Positions 1-9,181 of a DNA stretch of 64,000 nt are shown one piece after another. The position numbers and the translations under genes were made by a program. Numbering within the stretch: position 1 is the stretch's first letter; each line of letters begins with the position of its first letter. Under the pieces are notes generated by a model. That model was not told where the DNA came from. It saw nothing but the letters and a program-made list of their open reading frames with translations, and ran no database searches. Source of the DNA: [Pantoea] beijingensis (GTDB lineage: Bacteria; Pseudomonadota; Gammaproteobacteria; Enterobacterales; Enterobacteriaceae); the NCBI RefSeq assembly GCF_022647505.1, contig NZ_CP071409.1, forward strand, positions 1,240,001 through 1,304,000, written 5' to 3'.

Positions 1-225
1 CGTCCCGAGCTGGTGGATTCCATACTGGATATCGATCAGAGTGATGCGGAAGAGGTCATGCGTCAACTGGCCCGCCGCGAGGGGATTTTTTGTGGGGTGA
101 GCTCCGGGGGCGCTGTTGTTGGCGCACTGCGGGTGGCGGAGGCTAATCCTGGCAGCATTGTGGTGGCTATCGTTTGCGATCGTGGCGATCGCTATCTTTC
201 CACCGGGGTTTATAGCCCGCGCTAA
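1..225 (+). CDS. cysM: Cysteine synthase B, C-terminal part only
   Basis: This is the last 74 codons of an O-acetylserine sulfhydrylase, cut by the window edge and open from base 1. The residues include GIFCGVSSGGAV, a PLP-enzyme loop near the C-terminus of this family, and the ending GDRYLSTGVY. These fit CysM (thiosulfate-using isozyme) better than CysK, whose intact copy lies at 7984-8955 and ends differently. CysM makes cysteine or S-sulfocysteine in the cytoplasm from O-acetylserine. The start, promoter and active-site lysine lie outside the window. Confidence 0.9.
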   Translation, partial: RPELVDSILDIDQSDAEEVMRQLARREGIFCGVSSGGAVVGALRVAEANPGSIVVAIVCDRGDRYLSTGVYSPR

Positions 226-530
226 GCGCTTAACGGCCAGGCCCGTTCCACTTCAGTTATCACTGAGTTATTACGCCAGGGGCGGTTCCGTTCATCCTTC
301 GGATGACCCGGCAGGGCCGGCCCTTTGTTGTTCGCCTGCACGAAAGCAGAATCAGCCACCACTCTGCTGGCGAGCGAATAAATGTACTTAACCTGTTGAA
401 GTCAGGAGGCTGAGGCACCCACCCCGGCCCCTTGTCGTTCGCCTGCACGAAAGCAGAGTCAGGCGGTAATCCCGCCAGTGAGCGAAGTATTCGCTAAACC
501 TGAAGCAGCAAGGCCGCAGCCTCACTCTCC
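226..530. repeat. Intergenic stretch with two copies of a dispersed repeat
   Basis: No gene is credible here. Two diverged copies of one element are visible, at about 314-404 and 423-523. Both contain TTCGCCTGCACGAAAGCAGA followed by a GC-rich palindromic part and a GAGCGAA motif, and both end near an AACCTG. A third copy lies at about 15534-15771. Each copy can fold, because AGCAGAAT-like and ATTCTGCT-like arms face each other inside TTCGC/GGCGAA arms. I do not recognise it as a named repeat. It separates the convergent ends of cysM and macB. Confidence 0.6.
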
Positions 531-2474
531 TTACTCCCGTTCCAGTGCGTGAATGGGATCCATGCGTGCCGCCCGGCGCGCGGGAAAGAAGCCAAAGATT
601 ACACCAATCAGGCTGGAGCAGGCGAAGGCGGCAATAATCGAGAAGGGCGAATAGCTCATGCCAAGGCTGGTGCTACCGATATGCGCCACGATGGCTCCAG
701 GTATCAGGGCCAGTAAGACACCCGCTATGCCGCCTGTTAAGCAAACCAGAACGGCCTCAATCAGAAACTGCTGCATAATATCACTGGCACGTGCCCCAAC
801 GGCCATACGAACACCGATCTCGCGAGTACGTTCCGTCACGGAAACCAGCATGATATTCATCACGCCAATGCCACCAACCAGTAGTGAAATTAACGCAATC
901 GCCGCAACCAGTAACGTCATTGTATTGGTTGTTTTTTCAATCGTTTCACGGATGCTATCGGTGTTCAGAATAAAGAAATCTTTTACCCCGTGACGCTGTT
1001 GTAAAAGCTTAGTGACACCCTGTTCAGCAATCTTCAAATCAACGTCATCTTTAATACGTACCGTAATCCCGCTGAAGTAGGTTTTGCCAATCATCCGTTT
1101 CATCGCGGCGGTATACGGCACCCAAATGTTCAGACTGCTGTCGCTACCAAAGCTAGTTTGTCGGGTCGCAACGCCGATAATTTGTACCGGCATATTATTT
1201 AAAATAATGACCTGACCAATTGGATTCTGACCCTGCGGAAAGAGTTTTGCCTGCGTATTTTCATCGATTACCGCTTCTTGTGACAACGCGTCTATGCTGG
1301 CGCGATTAAAGGCCATCCCCTTTGCCATTTGATAACCACGAACGGCGAAGAATTGCTCACCGACACCGCTTACCGTTACGGTTAAAGCATGATCGCGATA
1401 TTTGAGCGTGGCACTATTAGAAATTGAAGGCGTGACGCTGTGGACATAAGGTTGGCTGGCCAGGGCATCTGCATCTCCTGCCCGCAGAGTTTGTATCTTC
1501 GCGGACTGCATATCGCCAAAATCAGTGCCTGGAAAAACGTCTAGCGTACTCGTGCCCATCGCGCTGATTTCAGAGAGAATCTTCTGTTGGGATCCCTTGC
1601 CCAGAGCAACCACAGACACCACAGAAGCAATACCGATAATGATACCCAGCATGGTAAGAAAAGTGCGTAATCGTTGCGATATCATCGAAACCATTGCCAT
1701 CTTGAAGGCTTCAGCCAGCCTGTCGCGTAGGGCTCGCCAGGGGTGTGAAAGGGCAGTATCAGACGTTGGCAGACGCGCATGCTGTGAGGCATGTTTACCA
1801 CCTGAATCGGCAATGATTTCGCCATCATGGATCTCAATGATGCGTTCAGCATGCTGTGCGATACGCATATCATGGGTCACAATTACTACAGTATGACCTT
1901 GCTGATGAAGATTGCGCAAAATTTTAAGCACCTCTTCACCGCTATGACTATCGAGTGCGCCAGTCGGCTCATCGGCGAGAATCACTTCGCCACCATTCAT
2001 TAGTGCGCGAGCAATACTTACGCGCTGCTGCTGTCCACCTGAAAGCTGGCCAGGACGATAATGGAGACGTTCGCCTAAACCTAAATCTGTCAGCAGGGAA
2101 GATGCGCGTTGACGGCGATCGTGCTGGCTTTTCCCGGCGTAGATCGCCGGTATCTCAACGTTACCTAACGCGCTGAGATCGCTTAGCAAATGATAACGTT
2201 GAAAAATAAAACCGAAATGCTCGCGCCGTAATTCAGCTAACGCATCGCCGGTAAGTTGGGTAGTCGATTTGCCCGATACCTGGTAATCGCCACTACTGGC
2301 CCTGTCCAGGCAACCAAGCAGGTTCATTAACGTCGATTTGCCCGAGCCGGATGCGCCGACGATGGCGACAAATTCGCCGGCTTCGATTGCGAGGTTGATA
2401 TTTTTTAGCACGCGGACGCGCTGTTCACCGCTGATAAAATCACGGTTGATACCGTCAAGCTGGAGAAGCGCCAT
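531..2474 (-). CDS. macB: Macrolide export ATP-binding/permease protein MacB
   Basis: MacB is the inner-membrane ATPase/permease of the MacA-MacB-TolC tripartite exporter, which moves macrolides and peptides such as enterotoxin from the periplasm. The 647 residues match the family length (about 648). The N-terminal ABC domain has Walker [10 protein letters not shown] (about residues 40-48), signature LSGGQQQR and Walker [14 protein letters not shown] membrane helix follows near residue 275, then a large periplasmic domain and three C-terminal helices ending in the FtsX-like region with [14 protein letters not shown]. It starts 3 bases after the macA stop, so the two are one operon. In E. coli macAB lies elsewhere, so this position next to cysM and crr is unusual. 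Confidence 0.95.
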   Translation of the reverse strand: MALLQLDGINRDFISGEQRVRVLKNINLAIEAGEFVAIVGASGSGKSTLMNLLGCLDRASSGDYQVSGKSTTQLTGDALAELRREHFGFIFQRYHLLSDLSALGNVEIPAIYAGKSQHDRRQRASSLLTDLGLGERLHYRPGQLSGGQQQRVSIARALMNGGEVILADEPTGALDSHSGEEVLKILRNLHQQGHTVVIVTHDMRIAQHAERIIEIHDGEIIADSGGKHASQHARLPTSDTALSHPWRALRDRLAEAFKMAMVSMISQRLRTFLTMLGIIIGIASVVSVVALGKGSQQKILSEISAMGTSTLDVFPGTDFGDMQSAKIQTLRAGDADALASQPYVHSVTPSISNSATLKYRDHALTVTVSGVGEQFFAVRGYQMAKGMAFNRASIDALSQEAVIDENTQAKLFPQGQNPIGQVIILNNMPVQIIGVATRQTSFGSDSSLNIWVPYTAAMKRMIGKTYFSGITVRIKDDVDLKIAEQGVTKLLQQRHGVKDFFILNTDSIRETIEKTTNTMTLLVAAIALISLLVGGIGVMNIMLVSVTERTREIGVRMAVGARASDIMQQFLIEAVLVCLTGGIAGVLLALIPGAIVAHIGSTSLGMSYSPFSIIAAFACSSLIGVIFGFFPARRAARMDPIHALERE

Positions 2475-2477
2475 AAG

Positions 2478-3674
2478 TTACCTCTGCTCTGATGAGCCAG
2501 ATTGTGGCGTTTCGGTTCCCGCCTGCTGACTGATTATCACTTGTTCGCCTGCTTTTAATCCGCGGGTGATTTGTGCCTCGATGTTATTATTAATCCCAAC
2601 CTGAACCTCGCGGCGCGTCACATTCTTTTGTTTGTCGACCACCTGAACGCTGGTTTTGCCATTCAGCTTATCCAGAGCGGTGGAGGGGATAATAATCGCA
2701 TTGGGTTGATCGCCTAACACGATGTGTACTTCGGCCGTCATTGATATACGCAGAGTCCGATCGGGATTTGCAACGTCAAATAAACCAAAGTAATAGATGG
2801 CTTCGGTTGTCGCATTGCTGCTACCGGCTGTTGGCAGGCCCGGAGTACTGTCGTTATTGATGGAGTCTGGCGCGGGTTCAATTGCCCGTAGCGTGGCGTG
2901 ATAGGGCTTATCTGGCTGTCCCGGGATGGTAAACCAGACTTTCATGCCGGGCTTAACATTAATTACATCTGCTTCAGAAATCTGTGCTTTCACCGTCATA
3001 GTATCAAGGTTGGCCACTTTGATAATGGTGGGCGCGCTTTGCACTGCGTTCACCGTTTGGCCTTCTTCAACCGGTACGGAAACGACGATACCATCAATAG
3101 GGGAGGAAATTTTGGTATAGCCCAGATTGACTTGTGCGGTATCGACCTGAATTTGTGATTGTACAATTTGTGCATCAAGCGCCTGGATATCCGCGTCGGT
3201 ACTGTTGAGATCGGCCAGTGCTGTATCATAGTCCGATCTGGCCGTCAGATTCTTTGACAGCATGGTCTGCTGGCGTTTGAATGCAGCCCGATATTTGGCG
3301 AGTAAAGCCTGTTTTGCCGCGCGTTGGGCCTGAACGTTTTTCAGCGCTGCCTGGGCATTACGCAGCTCATTTTGCTGCGTCATGCTGTCAATTTCTGCAA
3401 TCAACTGCCCCTGTTTCACGCTGTCACCCAGTTCGACCAGCAGAGACTTGATCTGACCGGATGCCTGAGCACCGACGCTAACCTGCTTACTGGCGGTAAC
3501 CGTGCCGTCAGCCAGCACTGTTTGCTGAAAATCACGCTGTTCTGCGGCGGCAGTAATGTAATTTGGTTTCTGCTGGCTTGAACGTAAGCTCAGCCATACA
3601 GCGATTGCAATGGTGACGCTGATAACCACCAGCAGTATGATCCAGCGTCGGCGCGAGGAACGGTGTAATTCCAT
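2478..3674 (-). CDS. macA: MacA-like periplasmic adaptor subunit
   Basis: This membrane-fusion protein links MacB to the outer-membrane channel TolC. The chosen ATG at 3674 gives 398 residues. It has an AGGA ribosome site and begins MELHRSSRRRW followed directly by one membrane segment (about residues 12-29). The open frame runs further upstream, but that part looks non-coding. After the helix come a lipoyl half-motif (VSVGAQASGQI), a long alpha-helical hairpin rich in Gln, Ala and Lys (about 95-180), the second lipoyl half and the beta-barrel domain. It carries an insertion rich in Ser, Asn and Thr around residue 280 and is somewhat longer than E. coli MacA (371). Confidence 0.9.
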   Translation of the reverse strand: MELHRSSRRRWIILLVVISVTIAIAVWLSLRSSQQKPNYITAAAEQRDFQQTVLADGTVTASKQVSVGAQASGQIKSLLVELGDSVKQGQLIAEIDSMTQQNELRNAQAALKNVQAQRAAKQALLAKYRAAFKRQQTMLSKNLTARSDYDTALADLNSTDADIQALDAQIVQSQIQVDTAQVNLGYTKISSPIDGIVVSVPVEEGQTVNAVQSAPTIIKVANLDTMTVKAQISEADVINVKPGMKVWFTIPGQPDKPYHATLRAIEPAPDSINNDSTPGLPTAGSSNATTEAIYYFGLFDVANPDRTLRISMTAEVHIVLGDQPNAIIIPSTALDKLNGKTSVQVVDKQKNVTRREVQVGINNNIEAQITRGLKAGEQVIISQQAGTETPQSGSSEQR

Positions 3675-3933
3675 ATCAATAAAATCCTTAAGTAACGAGA
3701 AAGGCATAGTACCTTGATTACATAAAGACGGCATTAATTGGACGGCGTTATTTATCGTCATGCCACAGGCTGCACGTGTTTTTGCGCGATGACTACCTAC
3801 CTCAGCAGAATGAGATAAGTTCTTTTGCTGCTGTGATATAACATCAATAATGATGTAGGGAATGTGTTGGTAGTGGAAAACAGGAATAGAATACGCGTTG
3901 TTGGATTCAGGCGCATCATCAAGGAGCTCTATT

Positions 3934-4092
3934 ATGTATATGTTTTTACCTTTTTTGCTGGCGTTGGGCACGGCTTTAAGTGCGATATCAGGCAAAAAAA
4001 GATTGAGTTATATGCTGTGGGTCATATTGTTCATCGTTACATGCCTTTCTTTTAAATTCCATGCAACAAGCCCACTCAATCTATCTTTTTAA
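3934..4092 (+). CDS. Small membrane protein, DUF5993-like
   Basis: This is a 52-residue protein beginning MYMFLPFLLALGTALSA, with two hydrophobic segments (about 3-17 and 27-41) split by a basic GKKRLS turn. The ATG at 3934 has a clean AAGGAG site 8 bases upstream. Only 10 bases separate it from the DsbB-like gene, so the two are surely co-transcribed. From memory, small two-helix proteins of the DUF5993 type occur beside DsbB-like genes. The family name is an inference from size, topology and neighbour. The function is unknown. Confidence 0.7.
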   Translation: MYMFLPFLLALGTALSAISGKKRLSYMLWVILFIVTCLSFKFHATSPLNLSF

Positions 4093-4102
4093 GGACTGAA
4101 TT

Positions 4103-4675
4103 ATGGATAATTCTGCGCATAAACCCCATGGGAATGAAGTGGTTTTATTATTAAATACGGTAGGGCTTTTAGGCATAAGTGTGGCCCTCACTATTGCTTT
4201 TTATTATCAGTTTGCAAAGTTTGAGCTGCCATGTCCGCTATGTTTACTGCAGCGCGTCGGCCTTATCATAGCCGGTTGTGGATTTTTATTTAATATTTGT
4301 CTGAATATTAAAATCAGGCATTATGGCATGGTGATCGCAGGGGGTGTCGTTACCGGCTTAATTGCGGCCAGGCAGGTTTTTTTGCATATTTTGCCAGGCG
4401 ACACAGGATATGGTTCTACCTTTATTGGACTGCATTTTTATACATGGGCTCTCATTGCATCGATACTTATCATTATTGCTGTTGCCATCATATTGATAAT
4501 CAGTGACTGGCATTTTAGCGCAATAACCTTACCGGTATTCACTATGTGGAATAAAGCGGTTAGCTTATTTTTTATCGTATTACTCGGCGCAAACCTTGCG
4601 GCTACCGTACTGGAATGTGGGAGTGGGCAATGTGCGGATAATCCGGTGAGATATCTGCTGCTGGAAATGCTGTGA
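4103..4675 (+). CDS. DsbB-family disulfide bond formation protein
   Basis: This is a 190-residue inner-membrane protein with about five hydrophobic segments. It has the redox motif CPLC after the first helix (residues 44-47) and a second cysteine pair near the C-terminus in ECGSGQCADNP. DsbB proteins reoxidise a periplasmic thiol oxidase and pass electrons to quinone. Here the second pair sits after the last helix, not in the loop between helices 3 and 4 as in classical DsbB, so this is a divergent branch. The partner oxidase is not in the window. It follows the DUF5993-like gene in an accessory operon between macA and crr. Confidence 0.8.
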   Translation: MDNSAHKPHGNEVVLLLNTVGLLGISVALTIAFYYQFAKFELPCPLCLLQRVGLIIAGCGFLFNICLNIKIRHYGMVIAGGVVTGLIAARQVFLHILPGDTGYGSTFIGLHFYTWALIASILIIIAVAIILIISDWHFSAITLPVFTMWNKAVSLFFIVLLGANLAATVLECGSGQCADNPVRYLLLEML

Positions 4676-4733
4676 CGGCGTTATAACATCCTGATGTACA
4701 TCGGCAACGTCGCTATATTTTCCTGGCAGAAAT

Positions 4734-4760
4734 AAAAACGGCACCCAAGGGGTGCCGTTT
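4734..4760. terminator. Bidirectional terminator between dsbB-like gene and crr
   Basis: An 8-bp stem (CGGCACCC with GGGTGCCG, loop AAG) spans 4739-4757. It is flanked by an A-tract on the left and Ts on the right, so it can end the pts operon on the minus strand and the dsbB-like operon on the plus strand. Confidence 0.85.
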
Positions 4761-4778
4761 CAAAATCGTCGGTATTGC

Positions 4779-5282
4779 TTATTTTTTGATGCGAATAACC
4801 GGCGTCTCACCAACGGTTACACTACCCGTTAGTTTAATCAGCTCCTTGATCTCATCCATATTGGAAATGACCACAGGTGTCAGCGTGGATTTTGCTTTTT
4901 CTTCCAGCAGCGCTAAATCGAATTCGATTACGACGTCGCCTTTCTTCACTTTCTGGCCTTCTTCAGCGATGCGTTTGAAGCCTTCGCCTTTCAGTTCAAC
5001 CGTGTCGATACCGAAGTGAACAAACAGCTCAATGCCGTTGTCTGATTCGATAGAAAAAGCATGGTTAGTTTCGAAAATTTTACCGATAGTTCCATCGACC
5101 GGCGCAACCATCTTGTTGCCTGCTGGTTTGATGGCGATACCGTCACCAACAATCTTTTCAGCAAACACGACGTCTGGCACGTCTTCGATATTGACGATTT
5201 CACCTGACAGTGGCGCAACGATCTCAATCGTTCCCGAAGCGCTTGCTGATTTATCGCCAAAAAGTTTAGAAAACAAACCCAT
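4779..5282 (-). CDS. crr: PTS glucose-specific enzyme IIA
   Basis: EIIA-Glc takes phosphate from HPr and passes it to glucose and other permeases. Unphosphorylated, it blocks non-PTS permeases, and phosphorylated it stimulates adenylate cyclase. The 167 residues are two fewer than E. coli, the shortening being in the N-terminal tail ([10 protein letters not shown]). The catalytic histidines are seen in [10 protein letters not shown] (His74 counting Met) and ELFVHFGID (His89). It is the last gene of ptsH-ptsI-crr, 43 bases after ptsI, and is followed by a strong terminator. Confidence 0.97.
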   Translation of the reverse strand: MGLFSKLFGDKSASASGTIEIVAPLSGEIVNIEDVPDVVFAEKIVGDGIAIKPAGNKMVAPVDGTIGKIFETNHAFSIESDNGIELFVHFGIDTVELKGEGFKRIAEEGQKVKKGDVVIEFDLALLEEKAKSTLTPVVISNMDEIKELIKLTGSVTVGETPVIRIKK

Positions 5283-5325
5283 GATCTTCTCCTAAGCAGT
5301 AATATTGGGCCAGTGTCTCGCGGAA

Positions 5326-7053
5326 TCAGCAGAGAGTTTTTTCTTCAATGAACTTGTTCACCAGGTTCATTAACTCTTCCGCTGTTGGTTGAGTCAGAGC
5401 CTGTTCTGCTAATGCCTTCGCATCTTCAAAAGTCGTATTACGTATAATTTTCTTGATGCGCGGAATAGAAATGGCACTCATGCTGAATTCATCCAGCCCC
5501 ATTCCCAATAACAGTAGTGTAGCACGTTCGTCACCTGCCAGCTCACCACACATACCTGTCCATTTTCCTTCGGCATGTGAAGCATCAATAACCTGCTTAA
5601 TCAGCGTGAGAACGGAAGGTGCCATTGGGTTATAGAGATGGGAAATCAGATCGTTACCGCGATCGACTGCCAGAGTATACTGTGTCAGATCGTTTGTCCC
5701 AATACTAAAGAAATCGACCTCTTTTGCCAAATGGTGTGCAATGACAGCTGAAGCTGGTGTTTCTACCATGATGCCAACTTCAATGCTTTCATCAAAGGCT
5801 TTGCCTTCGTCACGCAGCTGTGTTTTCAGCAGTTCCAGCTCAGCTTTCAGCAGGCGAACTTCTTCCACTGAGATGATCATCGGGAACATGATGCGTAGCT
5901 TACCGAAAGAGGAAGCCCGCAGAATAGCACGCAGCTGTGCATGCAAAATTTCTTTGCGATCCATTGCAATACGGATCGCCCGCCAGCCAAGGAAAGGGTT
6001 ATCTTCTTTTGGCAGATTCATGTAGGGCAGGTCTTTATCACCGCCGATATCCATGGTACGCACGATAACGGCCTGGGAACCCATACCTTCCGCCACGGCT
6101 TTATACGCCTGAAACTGTTCTTCTTCCGTTGGCAGAGAATCGCGATCCATAAACAGAAATTCGGTACGGTACAGACCAACGCCTTCCGCGCCGTTGCGCT
6201 CTGCACCGGCAATATCACGTACGGTGCCGATATTGGCGCAAACCTCGACCTGATGCCCATCCAGCGTGATCGCAGGCAGATCTTTCAGCTTGGCTAAATC
6301 ATTTTTCTCAGTGACATACTGCGTATGCACCGCTTTCAATTCGTCGATAACATCAGCCGTTGGATTAACATAAATTTTATTGTTAACGCCATCCAGAATC
6401 AGGTAGTCGCCGTTTTTTACCTGACGGGTAATATCTCCGGTGCCAACAATTGCAGGCAACTCAAGAGAGCGGGCCATGATTGAGGTGTGTGACGTACGGC
6501 CACCCAAGTCGGTGATAAAACCCAGCACTTTATTCAGATTAAGCTGTGCAGTTTCTGAAGGTGTCAGGTCTTTGGCAACCAGTAGCACTTCTTCCGTAAT
6601 TGCGCTCAAATCAACAATATGCAGGCCCAGGATATTTTGCAGCAGGCGTTTTCCGATATCACGAACGTCTGCTGCTCGCTCTTTCAGATACTCGTCATCC
6701 AGTTCTTCAAGGGCCTTGGCCTGGCCTTCAATCACTGAGTGGGCAGCAGCGTCAGCTGAAGCGAGATCGTCTTTAATCAGGGCGATGATTTCCTGCTCGA
6801 GCTCTTCATCTTCCAGCAGCATAATATGGCCTTCGAAGATCGCTTCTTTCTCTTCGCCGAAGGTTTCACCTGCTTTAATTTTAATCGCTTCAAGCTGTTC
6901 GGCCGCTTTACTCCGACCATCCAGGAAACGCTGGATTTCGCTTTCAACCTGATCGGCAGAAATCTTTTTCCGGTTGATGACGATTTCATCTTCCTTCAGC
7001 AGAAGTGCTTTGCCGAAAGCGATACCCGGTGATGCTAAAATGCCTGAAATCAT
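5326..7053 (-). CDS. ptsI: Phosphoenolpyruvate-protein phosphotransferase (Enzyme I)
   Basis: Enzyme I autophosphorylates from PEP and hands phosphate to HPr, the first step of all PTS sugar uptake. The ATG at 7053 with an AGGTAGGG ribosome site gives [16 protein letters not shown] and 575 residues, the E. coli length. The open frame continues ten codons further upstream, which I exclude. The active-site histidine is in [12 protein letters not shown] (about residue 189), and the PEP-binding C-terminal barrel has GTNDLTQY and a GMCGELAGD cysteine motif. It lies 280 bases after ptsH, much further than in E. coli, because of an inserted repeat element. Confidence 0.97.
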   Translation of the reverse strand: MISGILASPGIAFGKALLLKEDEIVINRKKISADQVESEIQRFLDGRSKAAEQLEAIKIKAGETFGEEKEAIFEGHIMLLEDEELEQEIIALIKDDLASADAAAHSVIEGQAKALEELDDEYLKERAADVRDIGKRLLQNILGLHIVDLSAITEEVLLVAKDLTPSETAQLNLNKVLGFITDLGGRTSHTSIMARSLELPAIVGTGDITRQVKNGDYLILDGVNNKIYVNPTADVIDELKAVHTQYVTEKNDLAKLKDLPAITLDGHQVEVCANIGTVRDIAGAERNGAEGVGLYRTEFLFMDRDSLPTEEEQFQAYKAVAEGMGSQAVIVRTMDIGGDKDLPYMNLPKEDNPFLGWRAIRIAMDRKEILHAQLRAILRASSFGKLRIMFPMIISVEEVRLLKAELELLKTQLRDEGKAFDESIEVGIMVETPASAVIAHHLAKEVDFFSIGTNDLTQYTLAVDRGNDLISHLYNPMAPSVLTLIKQVIDASHAEGKWTGMCGELAGDERATLLLLGMGLDEFSMSAISIPRIKKIIRNTTFEDAKALAEQALTQPTAEELMNLVNKFIEEKTLC

Positions 7054-7095
7054 AACCCTACCTTTATAGTAAAGATGGCTCATTAATCTAAGAGT

Positions 7096-7218
7096 CTATC
7101 CCATTAGGCTTATACCCGTCATACATGACGTTGCTTCTGCGGTCGCTGTGTTTGCTTACCCGGAGCCTTCCGCAGCTTCATTCTGCCAGGATATATCGAA
7201 TAATACCTACTGGGATAG
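7096..7218. mobile_element. 123-bp MITE-like element between ptsI and ptsH
   Basis: The ends are 13-bp inverted repeats, CTATCCCATTAGG at 7096-7108 and CCTACTGGGATAG at 7206-7218, with one mismatch. The inside holds ERIC-like stretches such as TATACCCGTCATAC at about 7111. No coding capacity is seen. It sits within the ptsH-ptsI spacer, so it must be transcribed as part of the pts mRNA. Confidence 0.6.
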
Positions 7219-7333
7219 CCTCTGTGCCCAACAAAGTGTACTTTACTGATGCAACAACGCGGACGTAATGTCCGCGATCAAAATGCCTGCACTCAGTTAT
7301 CCTGATAAAACAGTTTTTTCGTAAGCGTATGGC

Positions 7334-7591
7334 TTACTCGAGCTCTGCCATCAGTTTAACCAGGTGCTCAACGGCCTGCTGCTCATCTTCACCTTCAGCG
7401 GACAGCGTGACAACAGTACCCTGAGTTAGACCCAGCGTCTGCAGTTTAAACAGGCTTTTCGCGCTGGCAGATTTACCGTTAGAGGTTACGGTGATTTCAG
7501 AGGCAAAACCTTTAGCTTCTTTAACGAATTGCGCTGCAGGGCGGGTATGAAGACCGTTAGGTGCGGTAATAGTCACTTCTTGCTGGAACAT
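7334..7591 (-). CDS. ptsH: Phosphocarrier protein HPr
   Basis: HPr carries phosphate from Enzyme I to the sugar-specific EIIA proteins. The ATG at 7591, behind a GGGGAAA site, gives the 85-residue family form starting [20 protein letters not shown]. His15 is the phosphorylated residue, in GLHTRPA, and Ser46 lies in KSASAKSLF. The sequence differs from E. coli at only a few positions. The open frame extends upstream, but this part is leader DNA. It is the first gene of the pts operon, with promoter and CRP/Cra-like sites at 7770-7936. Confidence 0.98.
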   Translation of the reverse strand: MFQQEVTITAPNGLHTRPAAQFVKEAKGFASEITVTSNGKSASAKSLFKLQTLGLTQGTVVTLSAEGEDEQQAVEHLVKLMAELE

Positions 7592-7630
7592 TATATTTCC
7601 CCAACTTAATTGGTTTGGTGTTGTGGATAC

Positions 7631-7656
7631 AAAGTTTAGCCTGGAGGCTGAACTTT
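7631..7656. promoter_or_regulatory. Hairpin in the ptsH leader
   Basis: A near-perfect inverted repeat, with arms AAAGTTTAGCCT and AGGCTGAACTTT and one mismatch, lies 40-65 bases upstream of the ptsH start, inside the expected 5' untranslated region. It is too far from the ribosome site to mask it directly. A role in transcript stability is a guess. Confidence 0.5.
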
Positions 7657-7770
7657 GGCCTGTATCGGTCGCGCTGGTATAAGTACGAGACTCGCCAAAA
7701 AATGCGCTATCTAAGGATATGAGATTCAGCGTCGCAAAAATCAAGTGAACGCTTTGCTTCTCTACCTCTC

Positions 7771-7800
7771 ATTATGCCGCGCTTTGTGCCGTTGCGCCAA
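7771..7800 (-). promoter_or_regulatory. Possible proximal ptsH promoter
   Basis: On the minus strand TTGGCG and CATAAT are spaced by 18 bases, giving a transcript start about 170 bases before ptsH. It is a plausible equivalent of the E. coli P1 promoter. The call rests on hexamer similarity only. Confidence 0.4.
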
Positions 7801-7805
7801 ACCAG

Positions 7806-7833
7806 TAAATCGATTCAGCCTGATACAATTATA
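7806..7833 (-). promoter_or_regulatory. Cra (FruR) site next to a -10 box upstream of ptsH
   Basis: GCTGAATCGATTTA on the minus strand (7806-7819) matches the known Cra half-palindrome consensus, GCTGAA then CG then TTCA, at all but one defined base. A TATAAT box at 7828-7833 lies just upstream on the minus strand. The position fits the distal pts promoter of E. coli, where Cra also acts. Confidence 0.7.
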
Positions 7834-7918
7834 CGGCTATTAATTTCGCGGATCGAAATAATTGGCAGCTTAAATACCAGACACTCGTGGGTAAAATCAA
7901 TCTGCAGGGTGGTAAAAG

Positions 7919-7936
7919 TTTGACGTGTGCCACAAA
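7919..7936 (-). promoter_or_regulatory. CRP site upstream of ptsH
   Basis: TTTGTGGCACACGTCAAA on the minus strand matches the CRP consensus TGTGA-6-TCACA at 8 of 10 positions. It resembles the remembered E. coli distal ptsH CRP site. It lies immediately beside the cysK terminator. Confidence 0.6.
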
Positions 7937-7962
7937 AAAGCACCACTAAAGGTGCTTTTTTA
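7934..7962 (-). terminator. cysK terminator
   Basis: A stem AAGCACC/GGTGCTT (7938-7944 with 7951-7957), with an A-tract on one side and Ts on the other, lies about 20 bases past the cysK stop. It gives a U-run on the minus-strand transcript. Confidence 0.85.
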
Positions 7963-7983
7963 ATCAAATCAGGATAGTTGGCA

Positions 7984-8955
7984 CTACTGTTGCAGTTCTT
8001 TTTCAGTAAAAAGATCGGCAAATAGTGCAGTACTCAGATAGCGTTCGCCGGAAGAGGGGAGGATTACCACGATATTTTTGTTGGCAAAAGCCTCTTCTTC
8101 CTGCAGCTTCAGGGCAGCCGCAACGGCCGCACCGGAGGAGATACCGGCCAGAATGCCTTCTTCTTCCATTAGTCGACGGGCTGTGGAGATAGATTCTTCA
8201 TTGCTGATTGCCACCACGCGGTCAATCAGTTTTAAATCAAGGTTGCCCGGGATAAAGCCTGCTCCAATACCCTGGATTTTATGCGGACCCGGTTTGATTT
8301 CCTCACCCGCAAGAGCCTGAGCGATAACTGGCGAATCGATGGGTTCTACGGCTACGCTCACCAAATCCTTCTTCCCTTTGGTGTTTTTAATATAACGGCT
8401 TACACCGGTTAGCGTGCCGCCCGTACCCACTCCGGCGATAAACACATCCACTTCGCCATCGGTATCTTCCCAGATTTCCGGACCGGTAGTTTTTTCATGG
8501 ATTTCCGGGTTGGCTGGATTACTAAACTGCTGCAGTAATACGAATTTATCCGGATTGGAGGCTACAATTTCTTCTGCTTTATTGATGGCGCCCTTCATAC
8601 CTTTTGCGCCTTCAGTCAAAATCAGATTAGCACCGAGCGCTTTAAGCAATTTACGCCGCTCAACGCTCATGGTTTCCGGCATGGTGAGCGTAAGCTTATA
8701 GCCGCGGGCAGCGGCGACATAAGCCAGTGCGATGCCTGTGTTACCGCTGGTGGGTTCAACCAGTTCAATACCGGGTTTCAGGATACCGCGTTTTTCTGCG
8801 TCCCAAATCATATTGGCACCAATACGACATTTAACGCTGAAACTTGGATTGCGTGATTCAACTTTTACCAGAATTCGGCCATTACCGATGCGGTTCAGGC
8901 GAACAAGTGGTGTATGGCCGATTGTCAAAGAATTATCTTCGTAGATCTTACTCAT
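7984..8955 (-). CDS. cysK: Cysteine synthase A (O-acetylserine sulfhydrylase A)
   Basis: This PLP enzyme makes L-cysteine from O-acetylserine and sulfide. It has 323 residues, as in E. coli, from the ATG at 8955 ([18 protein letters not shown]). The PLP lysine is in [14 protein letters not shown] near residue 42, the substrate loop is PTSGNTG and the cofactor phosphate loop is [10 protein letters not shown]. The C-terminal tail ELQQ differs from the E. coli ending. CysZ lies upstream on the same strand. CysB control is expected from the family, but I could not fix an operator by eye. Confidence 0.97.
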   Translation of the reverse strand: MSKIYEDNSLTIGHTPLVRLNRIGNGRILVKVESRNPSFSVKCRIGANMIWDAEKRGILKPGIELVEPTSGNTGIALAYVAAARGYKLTLTMPETMSVERRKLLKALGANLILTEGAKGMKGAINKAEEIVASNPDKFVLLQQFSNPANPEIHEKTTGPEIWEDTDGEVDVFIAGVGTGGTLTGVSRYIKNTKGKKDLVSVAVEPIDSPVIAQALAGEEIKPGPHKIQGIGAGFIPGNLDLKLIDRVVAISNEESISTARRLMEEEGILAGISSGAAVAAALKLQEEEAFANKNIVVILPSSGERYLSTALFADLFTEKELQQ

Positions 8956-9132
8956 AGCCCGTCCTTTAACTGTATGAAATATTGGCAACGTAAAGAGCAT
9001 ACCCTTTCAAAATCCTCAGGGAAGGAAAGAAATCGTATATGTATATGTTTGATTGAAATAAGCTCTGACGATAAAGATATAAGCAGAATTTACCTTTGTT
9101 TGCGGGCATGAATGACGTCGGATCGAGAGGGT

Positions 9133-9165
9133 ACAGTGGCGGAGCGATGACGGTTCCACCACTGT
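9133..9165. promoter_or_regulatory. Stem-loop between cysZ and cysK
   Basis: Arms ACAGTGGCGGA (9133-9143) and TCCACCACTGT (9155-9165) pair over 11 bases with one mismatch, 17 bases past the cysZ stop on the minus strand. No U-tract follows, so it is more likely a 3'-end stabiliser or a weak terminator than a strong one. Confidence 0.5.
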
Positions 9166-9181
9166 GCAAGCGTCACTTCAA

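Noticed and set aside
3675-3995. Extension of the macA frame by 107 codons
   Set aside because: The family begins with a short tail and one membrane helix. The added part is AT-rich, lacks homology and overlaps the promoter region for the DUF5993-like gene.
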